Shown here: one piece after another, positions 33,024 through 47,282 of the stretch
How the letters are laid out: each line of letters begins with the position of its first letter
How positions within the stretch are numbered: the first letter of the stretch is position 1
Assembly (NCBI RefSeq): GCF_905220415.1
Contig: NC_059552.1
Location: 7,517,001-7,581,000, forward strand
DNA: 64,000 bases
Direction: 5' to 3'
Source of the DNA: Colias croceus
Lineage: Eukaryota; Arthropoda; Insecta; Lepidoptera; Pieridae
The notes under the pieces: model-generated
Seen by the model: only the letters and a program-made list of their open reading frames with translations
Databases searched by the model: none
Told to the model about the DNA's origin: nothing
Position numbers and translations under genes: made by a program

Positions 33024-35508
33024 TACATGCATGGTAGGGGATTTTCGGCATTACTGGTCCGATCGTAAAAATTCTTTCACGATCAGAAAGCTACAATATT
33101 TATGATATAACCCGGGAAAACCGGGGCAAAGGAGTAGACGTGTATCATATAGTAGGCAGTAGGCTATGCTGTAGGATCATCTCTCTTTTGTGATCAAGCA
33201 CTTCGCTATCTAGAAAAAAAAAAACATGGCTTTGAATGTTTGCATGTGGCGAATAAATTTGTGATCATATGTACTGAATACATATATGCAATCTTATATA
33301 AAAATTTTAAATGATAAATAAAAAAAACTTTTTTTTGACGTCGTTTAAAATTGACTTAGCAACACATAATATGTAGATATGTATGTAAAAGTAACATTAT
33401 TTGTTTATATGACTTATGAGTTTGTTTACATTTTTACCTTACATATTTTGTTAATTATTATTATCTAATAGTTATTTTTCTGATAATAGTTATTTTGGAG
33501 CGCAGGAGCAACGCCCACTTTAGGTCACGACCCTTGATTACAAGTAATTTCATCAGACAATAATACTGACGTTTACTTTGTTATTTTTTTCACTAGCCCT
33601 TCGTTTTGGTCGATCCAAAGTAAGCAAAGGATTAAATATGAACTTCGACTCTATTTTTTGTTAAAAAAGTTTATCAAATACTTTTATTCCTTTTATAAAT
33701 TTATTTACTCTATTAACTAAATATCAGAAACGGCTCTAAGTGCTCGTGTGTACCAAACGTATACATATTTACAGAGGAATTTTAGCGTATTATGGTATAA
33801 ATCAGAGAGCAAATATAAAAAAAAAGATATATTATGTAATATGTGTATGTATAATACAATTATTATGTCTGTTATAGTTTCCATATTTTTTATGTTTACA
33901 ATTATTAATATAATATGCTAAAGGGATTTGACACCTATGTGCTAAATTTTACGCACTGTTTGGATGTGGTAATTTTTTTTACCTTCGTATAAAAACATAA
34001 CACACTAAATATCATGCTAATATAATATTATTATCATATTACAATAGGATCCCATACTAACTAATAAACATAGAAGTAAGTTTATAAGCATAATATTTAC
34101 ATAAGTTTATTAACACTATATTATATATTCTAACTCTACTGTCCAAATGATATAAAAATTCCATTTATAGTTTAGTTGCTTTTGAGTAAGTATATCACAA
34201 AATGTAAAAATCTAATCTCATCTTATATTAACACAATCACACCAAAAACAATAATATTAATTATATACAGGAGTGGATATTTGAAAATTAATAATATTTA
34301 TGTAAAATGATTACATAAATACGATTAGAAATATACCTATCTTTAATCCAATTTTGTTTAAATTTATATGTATTCTTTTTCAGACGAGAATAAAAAAAAA
34401 TGAATTTTTAATCTGGCAACACTACAAGTGACAGCTAAAACGTTAAAAGCGCGCGAAGCTCAACATTATAATTCCTGTGTAATTTTCTCACTCCGACCGA
34501 GAGATGTCGCTAATGTGATGCTCTCTTGCGGATGTTGCACCATCAAGCCATCATTTTTGCAAATTTAACATGCAACTGCATTGGACTTTGTGCAGATATT
34601 TGTTAAGGCTCATTTTTTATTGTGCCAAAGAATTTATCGTCAGTAATAATGTGGTTACCATTGCTTTCTAGTGCACTTGGCGCCCGTGACATCCATTACG
34701 GAAATGATATTTCGAAATAGGGCTGTCAAAGTAAAATATTATTTTATTACATTTACTCGCTGCGTTGAAGGAAAATCCCATACGAAAAAGATTTTCACTA
34801 TGGTTAAAAGCATTCACAGTCTAACCTACAAAATATCTTCAGACACAAAAATCATATTATCACAAAATGGCTCCGTTGCAACGTGAAAGGGTGCACATTT
34901 CACATTTGTTTTTGTTTTTCTGTTTACTTTTTAATTTTAAAACATATAGTGGATAGTACTTCTTCTTCTTCATTTAAGGGATCCACCCAATAAAGGGACT
35001 TCGTATAGTATTTAGATAGAACAAATCATTTACTTTACCCCCAGCAAAGATAATATTCCAAACAGTGGATAACTGTTAAATAATAAAGTATTTTCAGTTT
35101 TTAGAAACTACCATCTTATGTTAAAACATCAGTGAATACCATATTTTGTTTATTTATCAGGGTAAAGTACAAATCCAAACGACCACAAGGCCTTCATAAT
35201 AAAAACTGTCAACCCTATAGGCAACTGGGTCGCGAGAGGAGTACAAGAGGGTAGTGTCGTCTGCGGAAGTCATGGGTATATTTGCACTTATTTTGCACAC
35301 ATACAATAACTCATATATGTACTATCAAGTTGATATTACAACTTGATTTTGGTGTCTAGACCCAAGATTGCGTCTAGATCCCGTGATTAAATGTAGGTAC
35401 GTAGGCGATTGAAAATTTTGGTACATAGGTATTCAAATGTGATTTACGAAAGATAATTTATCTTAGCTTTTTATATTGTTTAAGATAGCCTTTCTCACGA
35501 CCACCTAT

Positions 35509-35650
35509 CTAACCTGGAAGAGATTTCTTTAAAGCAATAAGGCCGCCCTTTCGTACATATGTGCCTTCGTGTAGGTTTCTTTTGTTTTGAATTATTGTAT
35601 CTTGTTATTCTCTGTCTAGAATATATGTACAATAAAGTATAAAGTATAAA
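35509..35650 (+). repeat. 5'-truncated LINE 3' tail
   Basis: ACCTGGAAGAGATTTCTTTA, AGCAATAAGGCCGCCC and GTACAATAAAGTATAAAGTA form a 3' UTR-like tail ending in an A-rich simple repeat. Related sequence is at 12022-12140 inside the large Helitron. Confidence 0.55.
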
Positions 35651-36689
35651 TAATTTAAGAATATTCAAATAAATTAGTTAATTTTTTTAATAAAATCTTA
35701 AAAGAAAATATTATCTAAATATAGGCTATACCTGTGTGGGCTACCTACCTACCCATTTTTATAAATATTTTTTTTAGATAACTCATTAAAAACTTAGGGA
35801 AACAACGTCAGAACAAATATTTGTTTTCTAAAATTCTTTATCTGATATTAATAAACATTGTGTTCGTTAATTTTTTGCATCTGGTAATTAAGGTCGTTAC
35901 GTTTCGGATGAAACATGGCCGTACTACCGTTTCCGGCGGGACTTTTTTAATTTTTCATTTACGCTCGGCGATTTCAATTTTTCTGCTAATTTCTCATTTA
36001 AGTTTGTTGTATTATTGTAAGCCATAATTTCTCATTTTAATTAGCAGGTTGCAATGTTAAAAAATTCATTGAGATTAATTGTAAATTGCGACAGATTTTG
36101 CATTTACGAATAATTTATAACCAATATAGATTTTACTAACTTGGTAATATATTAGGTCATTGTCTATGCCAAATTCTACTTTTCAATTCAACCCACAACT
36201 TTGTTCCACAAAGCATAGGAATTTCTTTATAACCTCAATCGAATACAGGTGCGTTCTCGGTGCGTTTTTCCAATATAAGCTACAGATTCAAAATTCCCGC
36301 CACGTATGACGAGGATCGTTTGACGTTCCGCAGCATATTTTTTCGCGCCACAATTTTGGGCGAACGATTCAATCGACACATGCTCCGTTTCATTTCCGCT
36401 GCACTCTGTCCGCGGTGGTTTTTTGAGCAGACTATTGAAAAAATGTCTCACTATTACACGAACTTGATTTGACTAAGAACAGAGCCATGTGTAGAGCCGA
36501 TTCATGTATAGAGAATATAAATAGTATATTTTAATCTGAAGCTTTGACAGAGACAGAGCTTTACAGATAGCAAAGTCGTGCGAGTACTGAGCTTTCATAA
36601 AATTACTTGATACTAATTCAAACATGTTAAGTAGTTTTCTTCCAATTTATTTTCCGTAATTAACTAACAAAGCAGGCGTCTAAAAAATT

Positions 36690-36816
36690 ATACATTATTT
36701 ACTAAAACCTTCCTATTGAATGCCTCTAGATCTATTAAAAAACAAATCTAAATACTTTGCGTAGTTTTAATGACATAGGGACAGTGAAAGCGACTTTGTT
36801 TTATACTATGCAGTAT
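36690..36816 (-). repeat. Helitron fragment
   Basis: ACTAAAACCTTCCTATTGAA, GACATAGGGACAGTGAAAGC and GACTTTGTTTTATACTATGC match the 57831/58284 family on the minus strand. The hairpin and CTAG end are missing. Confidence 0.6.
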
Positions 36817-39800
36817 TAACTGTGCCAGTTTGCATTGTTTTAAGATTTTACTTTATGTTATAACAGGTTTATGCATTGTAGAGTCCTTAAATCTCACAAG
36901 TCTGAAACAATAATTATTATTATCTACCGTGGATAGCTTCTGTCTTTAAAAAGCTTAGTTATTATACCTTCAACATTTATACATATTTGATATTATGTTA
37001 TCCCCAATAATCGAAAAAAAACCTCAAAGTTTCGCGTCAGTATGTTAAATCCGAATTTAAAAGTATCAGCTCTATTCTTTTCCTTGTTCCACATTAGCGA
37101 CGGAAAATTGAAAAAGCACACTCGAAACCCCTTCAGTGTCACGTATTCAGAACACAATAGGACATGTACCTTTGCATGTGTGCGTTTACACATACCTACA
37201 AGTTTTATCGTTTTAAAAATTTGACATTGCGGAAACGGATTCCCGGCTCATGAAAAAGTTTCTATTGGAACTATGATTTTCCAAACGTCGAATATTCGAA
37301 TGGAGTCATGTTTTAATTCCAAGGAGGTTTTATGATAATTTGAATGTAAAAATGTAGAAATTCCTGTTCCTGTAAGTTACAGAATACATAATAGTAGAAA
37401 TAAATAGGTACTATTCAGGAAAAATTTTTATAATATTATAATAATTATATTCTTTTAATTAGGTACTAGAACACATTAAATAAATCGATATTACTATAAT
37501 ATATTAGGTTTTGTTTAATATTTACCAAGGCACCGCAAACACCACATGTTGGTGCAATAACCAGCAAATAGAAAGTGCAGTAATTATAATTACTCCATAA
37601 TTGGATGGGTCGCGAGATGAGGGTCGTAATTTAATAATATTGTATGATGGATCGTGTTGATCTTTATATTGTGCTCATACTACGAGACAATGATATACAT
37701 ACCTACCTAGATAATGTGTATGTGTTGATATTTTTATAGATATACTTAGTACTAGATTAATTAAAGATTATTCTTAGAAATTAGAATATTCGAGATTAAA
37801 AAATTGAAATAATTAAAAATTATTAAATGTTCTTTCTGGTAGTTAGTTTAAAAATATGAATTTATTAATATGATGTATAAAGTGAGTATAAAACATTTGA
37901 TTAAATTCTAATCATGCCAAATAAGTTTCAAATTGATGTTTTTTAAAAATTGATCACGGTATTTATTGTTACTTGCGTTAAACAATTTTCTTTCGAATTA
38001 AAAAGGTTTAATTTGGTTTGTTTTATTTCTAAGGTGTTGCCTGCAACATTCAAGATATTAAGATATAGGTTAGAATTCGGATCAGGGAACAGAAAATGTA
38101 GACCCACATAATATTATAGTCTGTGATGCGATCACTCCCGCGTGTATAATCTGTCATCTGAGGTGAGGGACGCCATTGGACATTTTAAATTTCGAACACG
38201 CTACCAACGCTCCATTACTCAAATTATTTCGGTAATAATAAATAATTTAGTTTTAATTACATATTTTAGAATCTAAATAAAGAACAAATGCTGTAGCTAA
38301 AACACGGTGTGAAGAATGGTCACATAGGCTGGGTCAAATTATTGGAGGAAATTACAATAAAACACAATCTTCTTTATTTATTTAACACTTTATTGTGCAA
38401 GAAACCAGGTACCTACATAAAATAACAATTTTTGCAATAAACAAACGCTCTTTAGTCTTTATCGAAAACAAATCGCTACAACATAGAGCGAGCTACTAAT
38501 AAATCATTATTAAATCATTGTTTTGCCATTATTATGCCCTGTAATTATAAAAATAATTGCTTCGTATACCCTGGGGATGGTTAGGCTCAAAGGCCGCGAC
38601 ATTTGGCTGGAAGTTCACGACCTTTGGAGACGATTCAGTCCTACACTGGAAAGGGCATTTAGACCATAAAACTGTGGTTAATACGGTGACATTTTTCAAA
38701 ACAGTTAATAGGAAAATGCAATGAAATTCTTTATGTGACTCATGGATGATAAAAGCCACGTGATTTCAACCGTGGAAGAAGCCGCAGGCAAAAGATAGTA
38801 ATATGTGTTCTGGTACTAAATAAGCTACATCACTGCAATCATCACAAACCGTTCAGTGGTTTTCGGGTGAAAGAGTAACAAACATTCACACCTCCATCCA
38901 ATATAACATAAGTAGGACTAGTCAGATAGTTTTCCTAGTATTGTATTATATTATCTGTGGTATTCCTTCTTCTTCTTTTTTTTTTTCAAATGGCAACTCC
39001 CGATCTCAGTGAGGACGGATTCTACCAATGTCAAGTTTTGAACGGATGGTCTGGTCGTAGTATTTGTATTCTCTTTGGGTCTGGCATTTCTGAAAAGTAC
39101 GTAAAGGTATTTTGATTGTTCTTGCCATTTAATCAATTTAATGTTTTCCATTAAACAACATAATGGTCCAATAAAAAGGGATTATCTTAATTATTTGTAA
39201 GAAAGTCATAATTTCTAATCATTAACTCGAATTTGAATAAAAGCTGTAAATGACAAACCAGAGATACGTGACCTCTACGTTTTTGATACTTTGATAGGAA
39301 CGTTTGGTCACTGACAGAATTGAGGGTTCAGATAATTTTGGAGCGTTTTGTAATCATTTTCTTCAGAGCAATGCCTTATCTACCGAAATAAGAGTCAATA
39401 GCGAAGGGGAGACAACCCTTTGAACATTATTAACACCTGTGACTTGGAATAAAACATTGTCTTTTACTGTGGTTTTACGTTTTGAAAATTCGTCCAGAGA
39501 ACAGTGTATTTGAGGGCCGCCACATCTTTGCATAATATATTTTCATAGAAAACGGTGCTTTTCCTATGTGTATACGAATATTCTGTCTTATATAAATAAT
39601 GAAGGTGCTGTAATGTGTCTGTAAAACTAATTAAAAATTTGTACTTAACTAATTTTTTTTTCAGCTGTTTAACGGAAATCCCATAATCTCTTTTAAACAG
39701 TTTGTTTTTAATATTATATTATGTTATTGCAGCTACATATTTATAGAGCTGTTGCAATATGCAGCTAGAGTTTTCAAAATATTTTCTACTTTTAGTAATA

Positions 39801-40180
39801 TAAAACTCGCACCTCTTATTATTAAGTATTAGGCACTTTAAGTATATTTGGCACTTAAATATTAATTTAAACAATTTTTTTATTTTAATAGGTACCTAGA
39901 TACAAATTTTTTTCAGTTCTACAAGCTCTTCTTATAAACAGAATTAGTCCATAAAAATAACATTTGACTTGATTACGACACGAGATACTGCGCTGGGGTG
40001 ACATTTATCCGATTGCACACAAAGGGGTTAGGGACTCGGCAAGTTATTGTGACACCGAGTGGAAATATCTTGAAAAGTGTCTAAATTATTATCTGAGTTG
40101 TTATTTTTGAATAAAATTTGAACTTTGAAGATGCTTTTGGAATATAAGACAACATTAATCGATATGCGGAGAAGTGATAA

Positions 40181-40302
40181 TCACTAGGTACATAGTGTAA
40201 AACTGGTTTTTTTTAATAGATAGAGTGATTCAAGAGGAAGGTTTTAGTATAAAATTTATTATGCTTTAGACAAAGCGGGCGAAGCCGCGGGCGGAAAGCT
40301 AA
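40181..40302 (+). mobile_element. Short degenerate Helitron (122 bp)
   Basis: Starts TCACTAGGTACATAGTGTAA after A40180, contains GATTCAAGAGGAAGGTTTTA, and ends AAGCGGGCGAAGCCGCGGGC then GGAAAGCTAA. CTAA still fits the CTRR rule, but the 3' flanking base is G, so the end is mutated. Confidence 0.6.
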
Positions 40303-43300
40303 GTTAATACAGGTAAATGGAAACTGAAGGGGAATGCAAACTTTAAAATGGAGGACACAAAAGTAAAAAAAAGTACTGTCAAATACTAGGATACATCTGC
40401 TAGGTTATGTACTATAATATTAGAGTTAATAACACCTTATTGACAACGTTGTTAACGTTGTCTTCAAAAATTTAATAAGATTTTACTTTGCCATCATTTC
40501 GACACCCGGCAGCCTCCTGCCAATGAGGTATCAATATTCAATCGACAAGTCATAAGTCATAACAAATAACATGTTAAGACTAACCTGACTCCTGGACAGT
40601 CCTACACACCAGCCTAGGTTTACTTTAATGTCCTGAAAATAAACTTCGATAGCGCGATTTATAATGTTCCAAAATTTCCATAACGACACCTGGTAGACTT
40701 TCCATGAAACTATATTTTCTTTACCAACTCTTACCTGGTTAATTTTTGTAAACTTATGTTAGCACAATATCAATATCCATCATATATTTACAATAAAAGT
40801 AAAACAGTTTTTTTATCCTGTTCCGTTAATCAAATCAAAAGAAAATTCTCCGAAATTTTAATATGCACGCCAAGCAGCGCCACTTAGTCCCGCGGTGAAA
40901 ATATGAACTAAATTTCACAGGATAGCTCGATAGAGGGTCGAGTTGCTCCTCTCCTCCTACTCTTTACCACTGTGATTCAAACAGTATAGAAAAAGCATTT
41001 GAGTACACATAATAAATGTACAATAAGATTTATTTTCTTTTGGTTACATTATCCAAATAACTGCGCTTTATATAAATAAGTTGAAAAAGTAAACAGCTCA
41101 GCAAATGATCACGGCATTGTTATGGTTGATATAAATAGGCCAAGTGCGAGTCGGAATCCCGACTAGGGTTCGGTACCAATAAGCTAAAGAGCAAATCCAA
41201 TTTATAACCATGCTAACCAATTCTTCCAAAACAAAATACGTAAATTAAAACTCAAATCTCTTTTTATATTTTATAAATATATAATATAGGTAGTATATAG
41301 TATATAAGTACTATATTATATATATATATTCCTTTTAGATCTTCTTTGGATGTACTTGTGCCGTTTCACAAAATCGTTATTTTCTTTCAAAATTCAAATA
41401 TTGAAAAAAAAAGAATGTTTCTGTATTTTTGATTCGACGCGGAAGTTTTTTAGCATTTCCTTGAAATGCAACTTAAGTGACTGGTAGGTATATCCTGACA
41501 TGATAAATTTTGATACTTGTATCAGAATCATTTTATGGTAACATAAAATAATATTAGTACAATCATACATGTGGATATTTTTCATAGAAATATTAAGAAA
41601 TGTAATGAATGAGATAGGGACGTTTAATTATTTTGATATTAAGTTTCACCTAATATTTGCATTGAAATTCCCTTTTTTTATGAATAAAACAAAGTTTAAA
41701 ATACCGATTATTAATTAACAGTCCCAAAAACAAACTCTTTTTGGGACGGGAAGAGCGGGGTATAATGATATAAAAATAAGAAATGAACATGATATTAAAA
41801 AAATACGATTCCTTTCGTATTAAACATACGATACTATAAAAATAGCTGTGATAAGAGAGAGTATATAACGTCTTTGGACAAGAGTCATCAATTTCAGATC
41901 TCAATCTCAGATCAAAACTGGCAAATCCATCTATAACTCTATGCAAATGTTACCAGCGCAATAATCGCAAAAGTAAGCGATACGAATAAAAATGCCGCGA
42001 AAAAAACCTCTCCAGCCCCCAAGGAGTGAGGTTTAACATATCTAATGCGATTTACGTGTTCCCTCTTCACACCTTGACGACTGTCTCTAATCGTTTTAAG
42101 ACGTTGTTGACTTGACTGTTGTCGGTTTGCGGGGATTTTTTTATTGTTGGCAACATTTAATTTTTTGAGAGCGATGTTGGATTTGCTTTGGGGGGTGAGT
42201 ATTTGGAATTTAAAATGTTTTATACGTTTATTAATGCTTTGTTAATGATTTTTACGTTTTTAATGGGGGAGTTTATATTGTTTCGTAAATTACCAATATA
42301 TAATTAGAACTAACCTTTGCGTAATCATTTAAAAAACCTTATTTTTGCATGCTCCTTCAGCTGTTTTATTAATGAAGGTAGCTTATAGGTACCTAATTTC
42401 CTAAAATATTTTCTGTGCGTTAACCATAGTTTTAAAAACTATGCTATATAATATATATTATATCTGTGGTATGAACTATGAATTACGAGTGCAAAGACTA
42501 TTAATATGTCCTGGGAACTAAATTCACTTGTCCATCGCATACCAAAGCGTATTTATAATGCAATCTCTATCAGCTTCATACAATACCATGTGGCTTCGCT
42601 TGCACTGTACTAATGTCATAATTATGGATCTATGAATATCAGACATCTTTGATTGAGCTATTATTACAAGTTCATAAATTTTGAACACTTGTAACTGTGG
42701 GTTTACAACTAATAATCAGGAGGTAGCTATCCCGTTCTAATAAAGGGCAGGGTGAATAGGTCGGAGTGAGAGGGTAAATTTGCAATTTGTATGACTGGTT
42801 GAGTCGTTCGCGAGAGATTTATACGCTCATTTGTAAATAATGAAGGCGCCACTCATTGTGATAGAGTTCTATTGTGGTCGACCGTCTCAGGGTTGAAAAT
42901 GAACATAGGTTTTTCTTGGCCAAATTGTACGGCAAAGGTTTGATTAATAAGTTGTGAGTTGTGACGAGAGATAAGTGGTTTTGATACATTTTTGTAACGC
43001 CTAGCGAATAAATGCAGCAATATTTGCTATTACAATTTTATAAGGCAATGCAAAATTTGTATGTACTTATCTTGGTTCTTATAATTAAAATGTTATGTGA
43101 GCACAGTATGTGAGCTATGTCTTTATGAAATTGTCATTCCTCCTGTATTCAATTAAACAATACAAACTCCTTTGTAACTCTTAAGAAATGAAGCTTTTTT
43201 TGTTTCAAAATCATTTATCCTGAGTTCATCAATCAAAAAACATATCGTGATCGATGTTTTTAATCTCTGTAGTGCAGCCCTGTCGCAAGGCCAATTACTT

Positions 43301-44747
43301 AAAGTCAGTGCATATAGTCTTGACTACATCTGCTATTGTGCGTCCAATGCGTCGCTTACTCGCCTACCCTCACCATTCTTCGTGGTTTAGTGGAAAATGG
43401 GGTTACTTACGCCCATTAGCATTATTTAAAAGTGCTTTCTGAGGTTGTTTTGTTGATTAAAGCGGTCTATTCAGTGGTGTTTTGGGATGACGTTTTATAG
43501 TCTATGATGTTTGCACTTAGGCGCAAGTTATGGCAGAAATGTAATGAGAACTAAATCCAGATATGAGGGATTTCATTATCTAATACCTAATAGCAAATGT
43601 AGGTTTGCTTTTAATTTTTCAGAAATAAGGAATTAGAAAGCAATCACCATATTCAAATAGTTATTTCTACATAAGCCTTTCTTTAGGAATGCTTTTCAAT
43701 AAATAGTTAGTACCAACTATTCATTGATTTGTGACAGTTAGGATGAGTTTCAGCTTATATTTTCCATTTCAACTCTCTTTTAGCTGCTTTTCTGCCGTGA
43801 AACACATGGTAACATATCTCGCAATGCAAATTAATTTCTCCTGGTACAGAGTGAGAGCAATTATGAATTAATGCGTCATAATCACTAAGCATAGCAATGA
43901 ATAGTGTATAGTGTTAATCGTTACGTATTGTAACACCCGGAATTTCATTACGGGCCAGGCCTGGATTAGAATGCCCGGCCCATTGTTCATTGAGTTATAG
44001 CTGGACGCAGTAATATGTGCTGCGGGGGAAGTCGGAATGATGGACCGTTTATGAAATGTCCATTTAAGCTTTCATTTGTTTAAAAAGTCTGCCACTTGTT
44101 AATGTAATAGAAATACAAGTGCGTTATCATCATGTCTTACAGCTGGCTGAAAATTGTTGGGACAAGTGATTGATCTAAATATATAAATGTATGTATAAAA
44201 TTATGTAAACTGAATATAATAGGATAAAATAAGGCTGTCATCAGGAAGTTATAATACTACTACACCACTAAGATAACAACTGTAATTTGTGTAACTTTTA
44301 AGTTTTTTGTATTTTTAGTAAGTAAGTAGTCTCCTGATTATTGGGATACTTCAAGAAAAGACTTGAAAATGAAAATGACGGCAGCAGGATGGCCAGCAAG
44401 ACCTTAAATTGGCACGATTGGCTCGTCTAATTGTATGAAATATGCGCTCAATGTAAGTTGTGGATGGTCTTGGCAATACTACGGTTAAATTTTAATTAAT
44501 ACATACATTAATGTCAATGGCATGAGTGTTGATGTATTGCGTGTTAGTTAATGGGATATATTTTACTTTTCAGTGTAATACTGCATTACTATTTATTTAT
44601 TTAACTACCTACTATAATATACTTTTATAATTTATATATGTATGTTTATCAGCCATCTGGTTTCCATAACACAAGCGAAAGCTTAGTATGGGATCAGATC
44701 GTGCCGTGTAACAGTCCTGAAATATTTATTTATTTTTTACTATTTAA

Positions 44748-44920
44748 TCTATACTAATAGATATCATAAAGCTGAAGAGTTTGTTTGTTTGTTTAAGCGC
44801 TAATCTCGGGAACTGCTCGATTTGAAAAATTATTTCGGTGTTAGATAGCCCATTTATCGAGGAAAGCTATAGGCTATATTATATCATAACGCTAGACCAA
44901 CAGGAGCGGAGCACAGCTAG
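44748..44920 (+). mobile_element. Non-autonomous Helitron (173 bp)
   Basis: Starts TCTATACTAATAGATATCAT after A44747 and ends GGAGCGGAGCACAGCTAG before T44921. It is an inverted-orientation relative of 32839-33023 (shared GAAGAGTTTGTTTGTTTGTT). Confidence 0.78.
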
Positions 44921-45445
44921 TTTTATATCATGTCGTCGTACCAGCAGTGCGTGGAACGTTCATTGCTGCAAGTCCTCCTTCAAGGGTCGACCACGATCGA
45001 CCATAATAATATATATTTTACCATATTATATGAAAATATATAATATATTCCTTAAATTTTCGCACCGGTCGCGGTGAGGAGAAAAATCCTTATAAGTGAA
45101 AGGAAAATATATATTTTCGCTTCAAATTGAGAACCTCCACGGATTTTAAGTCAATTAAAAATAATAATATAAACATTAGTCTATGTTGTAACTGTTCACT
45201 TGTAAGACTACATAATTAAGTAAAAAACGTTAAACATTATTTTTTTAACTTCAAAGCATAAGCCACAAGTAGTCATAAACGATGTAAGTGGAACACAAAT
45301 TATAGCTGATAACGATAATATTCACATAAATCATTTAAGATAACTTTGTACTAAATATAAGTAGGTAAGTATTATTAGGAAATAGTTGTTTGTGATTTTA
45401 TGTGGGATACTCCAGATCTAAATTTTGTGATAAATTCTTGATATA

Positions 45446-45679
45446 TCCTACTAATATTACTATAAATGCGAAAGTTTGTATGGATGTATGGATGTATGGA
45501 TGTTTGTTACTCTTTCACGTAAAAAATACTGAACCGATTACAATGAAATTTAGCACACAATATATAGAGGGTAACTTGGATTAACACATAGGATAGTTTT
45601 TATCCCGGAAATCCCACGGGAACGGGAACTATGCGGGTTTTCCTTTGAAACGCGGGCGAAGCCGCGGGCGAAAATCTAG
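45446..45679 (+). mobile_element. Non-autonomous Helitron (234 bp)
   Basis: Starts TCCTACTAATATTACTATAA after A45445 and ends CGGGCGAAGCCGCGGGCGAA then AATCTAG before T45680. It includes a (TGGATGTA)n stretch and CCCACGGGAACGGGAACTAT. Confidence 0.82.
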
Positions 45680-46050
45680 TTTGTTTATAATTCGTTCTTG
45701 GTGTATTTTTATTATTGCACCTACTCACTTAAGTACTCACGTAATGTAATCGATATAATTAAGGTAGAGTTCGTAAATTAAGAGGGTTCTTGATCGTCAT
45801 TAAAATCTAACGTAATTTTTGAAGTTATACGAATAAAATAAGTGGTCATCAAACCATCTAAGCACTTTTTGAGAAAATAGCTAACAGAAACACAATTTGT
45901 GTTTATAATTATTTATGGTATGAATCAGTTAGAAATCACTACAAATTAGATCAGGGACAATAACGAGGGTGTGTTATATAGGGTGTTCAGGTGTCTATAT
46001 ACAGAGTGTTCAGGTGTTTATATACAGGGTGTGTTCTGTACAGGTGGGTG

Positions 46051-46063
46051 GGGTCAAAGGTCA
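46051..46063 (+). promoter_or_regulatory. DR1 nuclear-receptor-like site
   Basis: GGGTCAAAGGTCA is a direct repeat of two (A/G)GGTCA half-sites spaced by one base, the DR1 element bound by HNF4 or USP/RXR-type receptors. Just upstream (about 45985-46032) is a short tandem repeat of TGTTCAGGTGTNTATATACA. Regulation of a nearby gene is inference only. Confidence 0.35.
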
Positions 46064-47127
46064 TGTCAACCAATCGCTACCGGACGTCATTCGACCGGAA
46101 GTACATCCGCTTTAGTTTTTTAATTATTGCCATCGAGTGGACAGTTTGTGCAGCTTGTAAAAGGTTTGATATGTATGTTTGTTTGTAAGCGTGGTTGATG
46201 ATTCAGATTTGTATGGATTGAACTTTGAAAATTAGAAGGAAAAGCGACCAATAGTAGTAGGTATGGGGCATGTATTAAATGCTGTATCATTGATTGATAT
46301 TTACTTTGCGGGGTAAACCAGCAACAATGAGTTCAGAAGACATTCGATGCAGAGAAGAGAAAGACTACCAAAACCAACTTAAGAATCCTTTCTGCAGAAT
46401 ATTTAACAAATGAATAAGTGTAAGTGTAATATACCTATATGAGAAGCCTTTGCAAATTTTAGTTTTTATTAAGGCTATTTAAATTTTTGTGAATTTTCAT
46501 AAGTGATTCTGATCATAATTTTAGTTTCTGGAGTACCTAGGTATATCGAAGTATATTTTGAGCAAGTAGGATATAATTATAAGGCTTTCTTCAGTTCTTA
46601 AATAATATATCTTTAACACATGTCGTAAACTTTTAACAACTGCTAATATATTCACACTGACCGAGTTGTCATTTCACACTGACCGGCTTGCGACCTTGTA
46701 GGAAGTAAGTAATTCTAATTAGTTACAAGAACACTTTAATTCAGTATACTAACGACAATAACAAAGTACTTAGAGCTAATAAACACTATTAAAAGTAAAG
46801 GAAATACGAATTAAAGGCAAGTCTAATAATAACGCGTCTTACCGGATGTGTCTTGTTGTAGTTTGAATAAATCTTACTACGCGTTTCTTTTAGATTTGTC
46901 TACACTTATATTATAAAGGGAAGCTTGTTTGTTTGTGTGGATAAATAAATAAATTGTTTAACCGATTTTGATAATTCTTTCACCAGAAGAAAGCCACATT
47001 ACATATTACCGAGAGATATAAATGATAGGCATAGGTATTATTAAGTTTTACTAAGAACAAGTCTACTTATAAATACGTAATTATTATGGGTAATTCCAAC
47101 AAAGTAAACTAGGTTAATGTGCCTTTT

Positions 47128-47282
47128 TTTTTTGAGTGGGGAAATCTTGCATAGATTACCCACGGCCTCCGGGGAAAGGGCCGCGGGTTATGTCGGATTC
47201 CTACCGACCAAAACCCCACTGTGTTCCGTCAAGCCACACAAACGACGGGGCCACGGGTATAGGTAGAATTCGTCCGTGACTA
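47128..47282 (+). repeat. Dispersed repeat, copy 2
   Basis: See copy 1 at 471-638; shared GGGTTATGT, GTCGGATTC, TACCGACCA and GTGTTCCGTC. Poly-T lies at its left edge. Confidence 0.6.
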
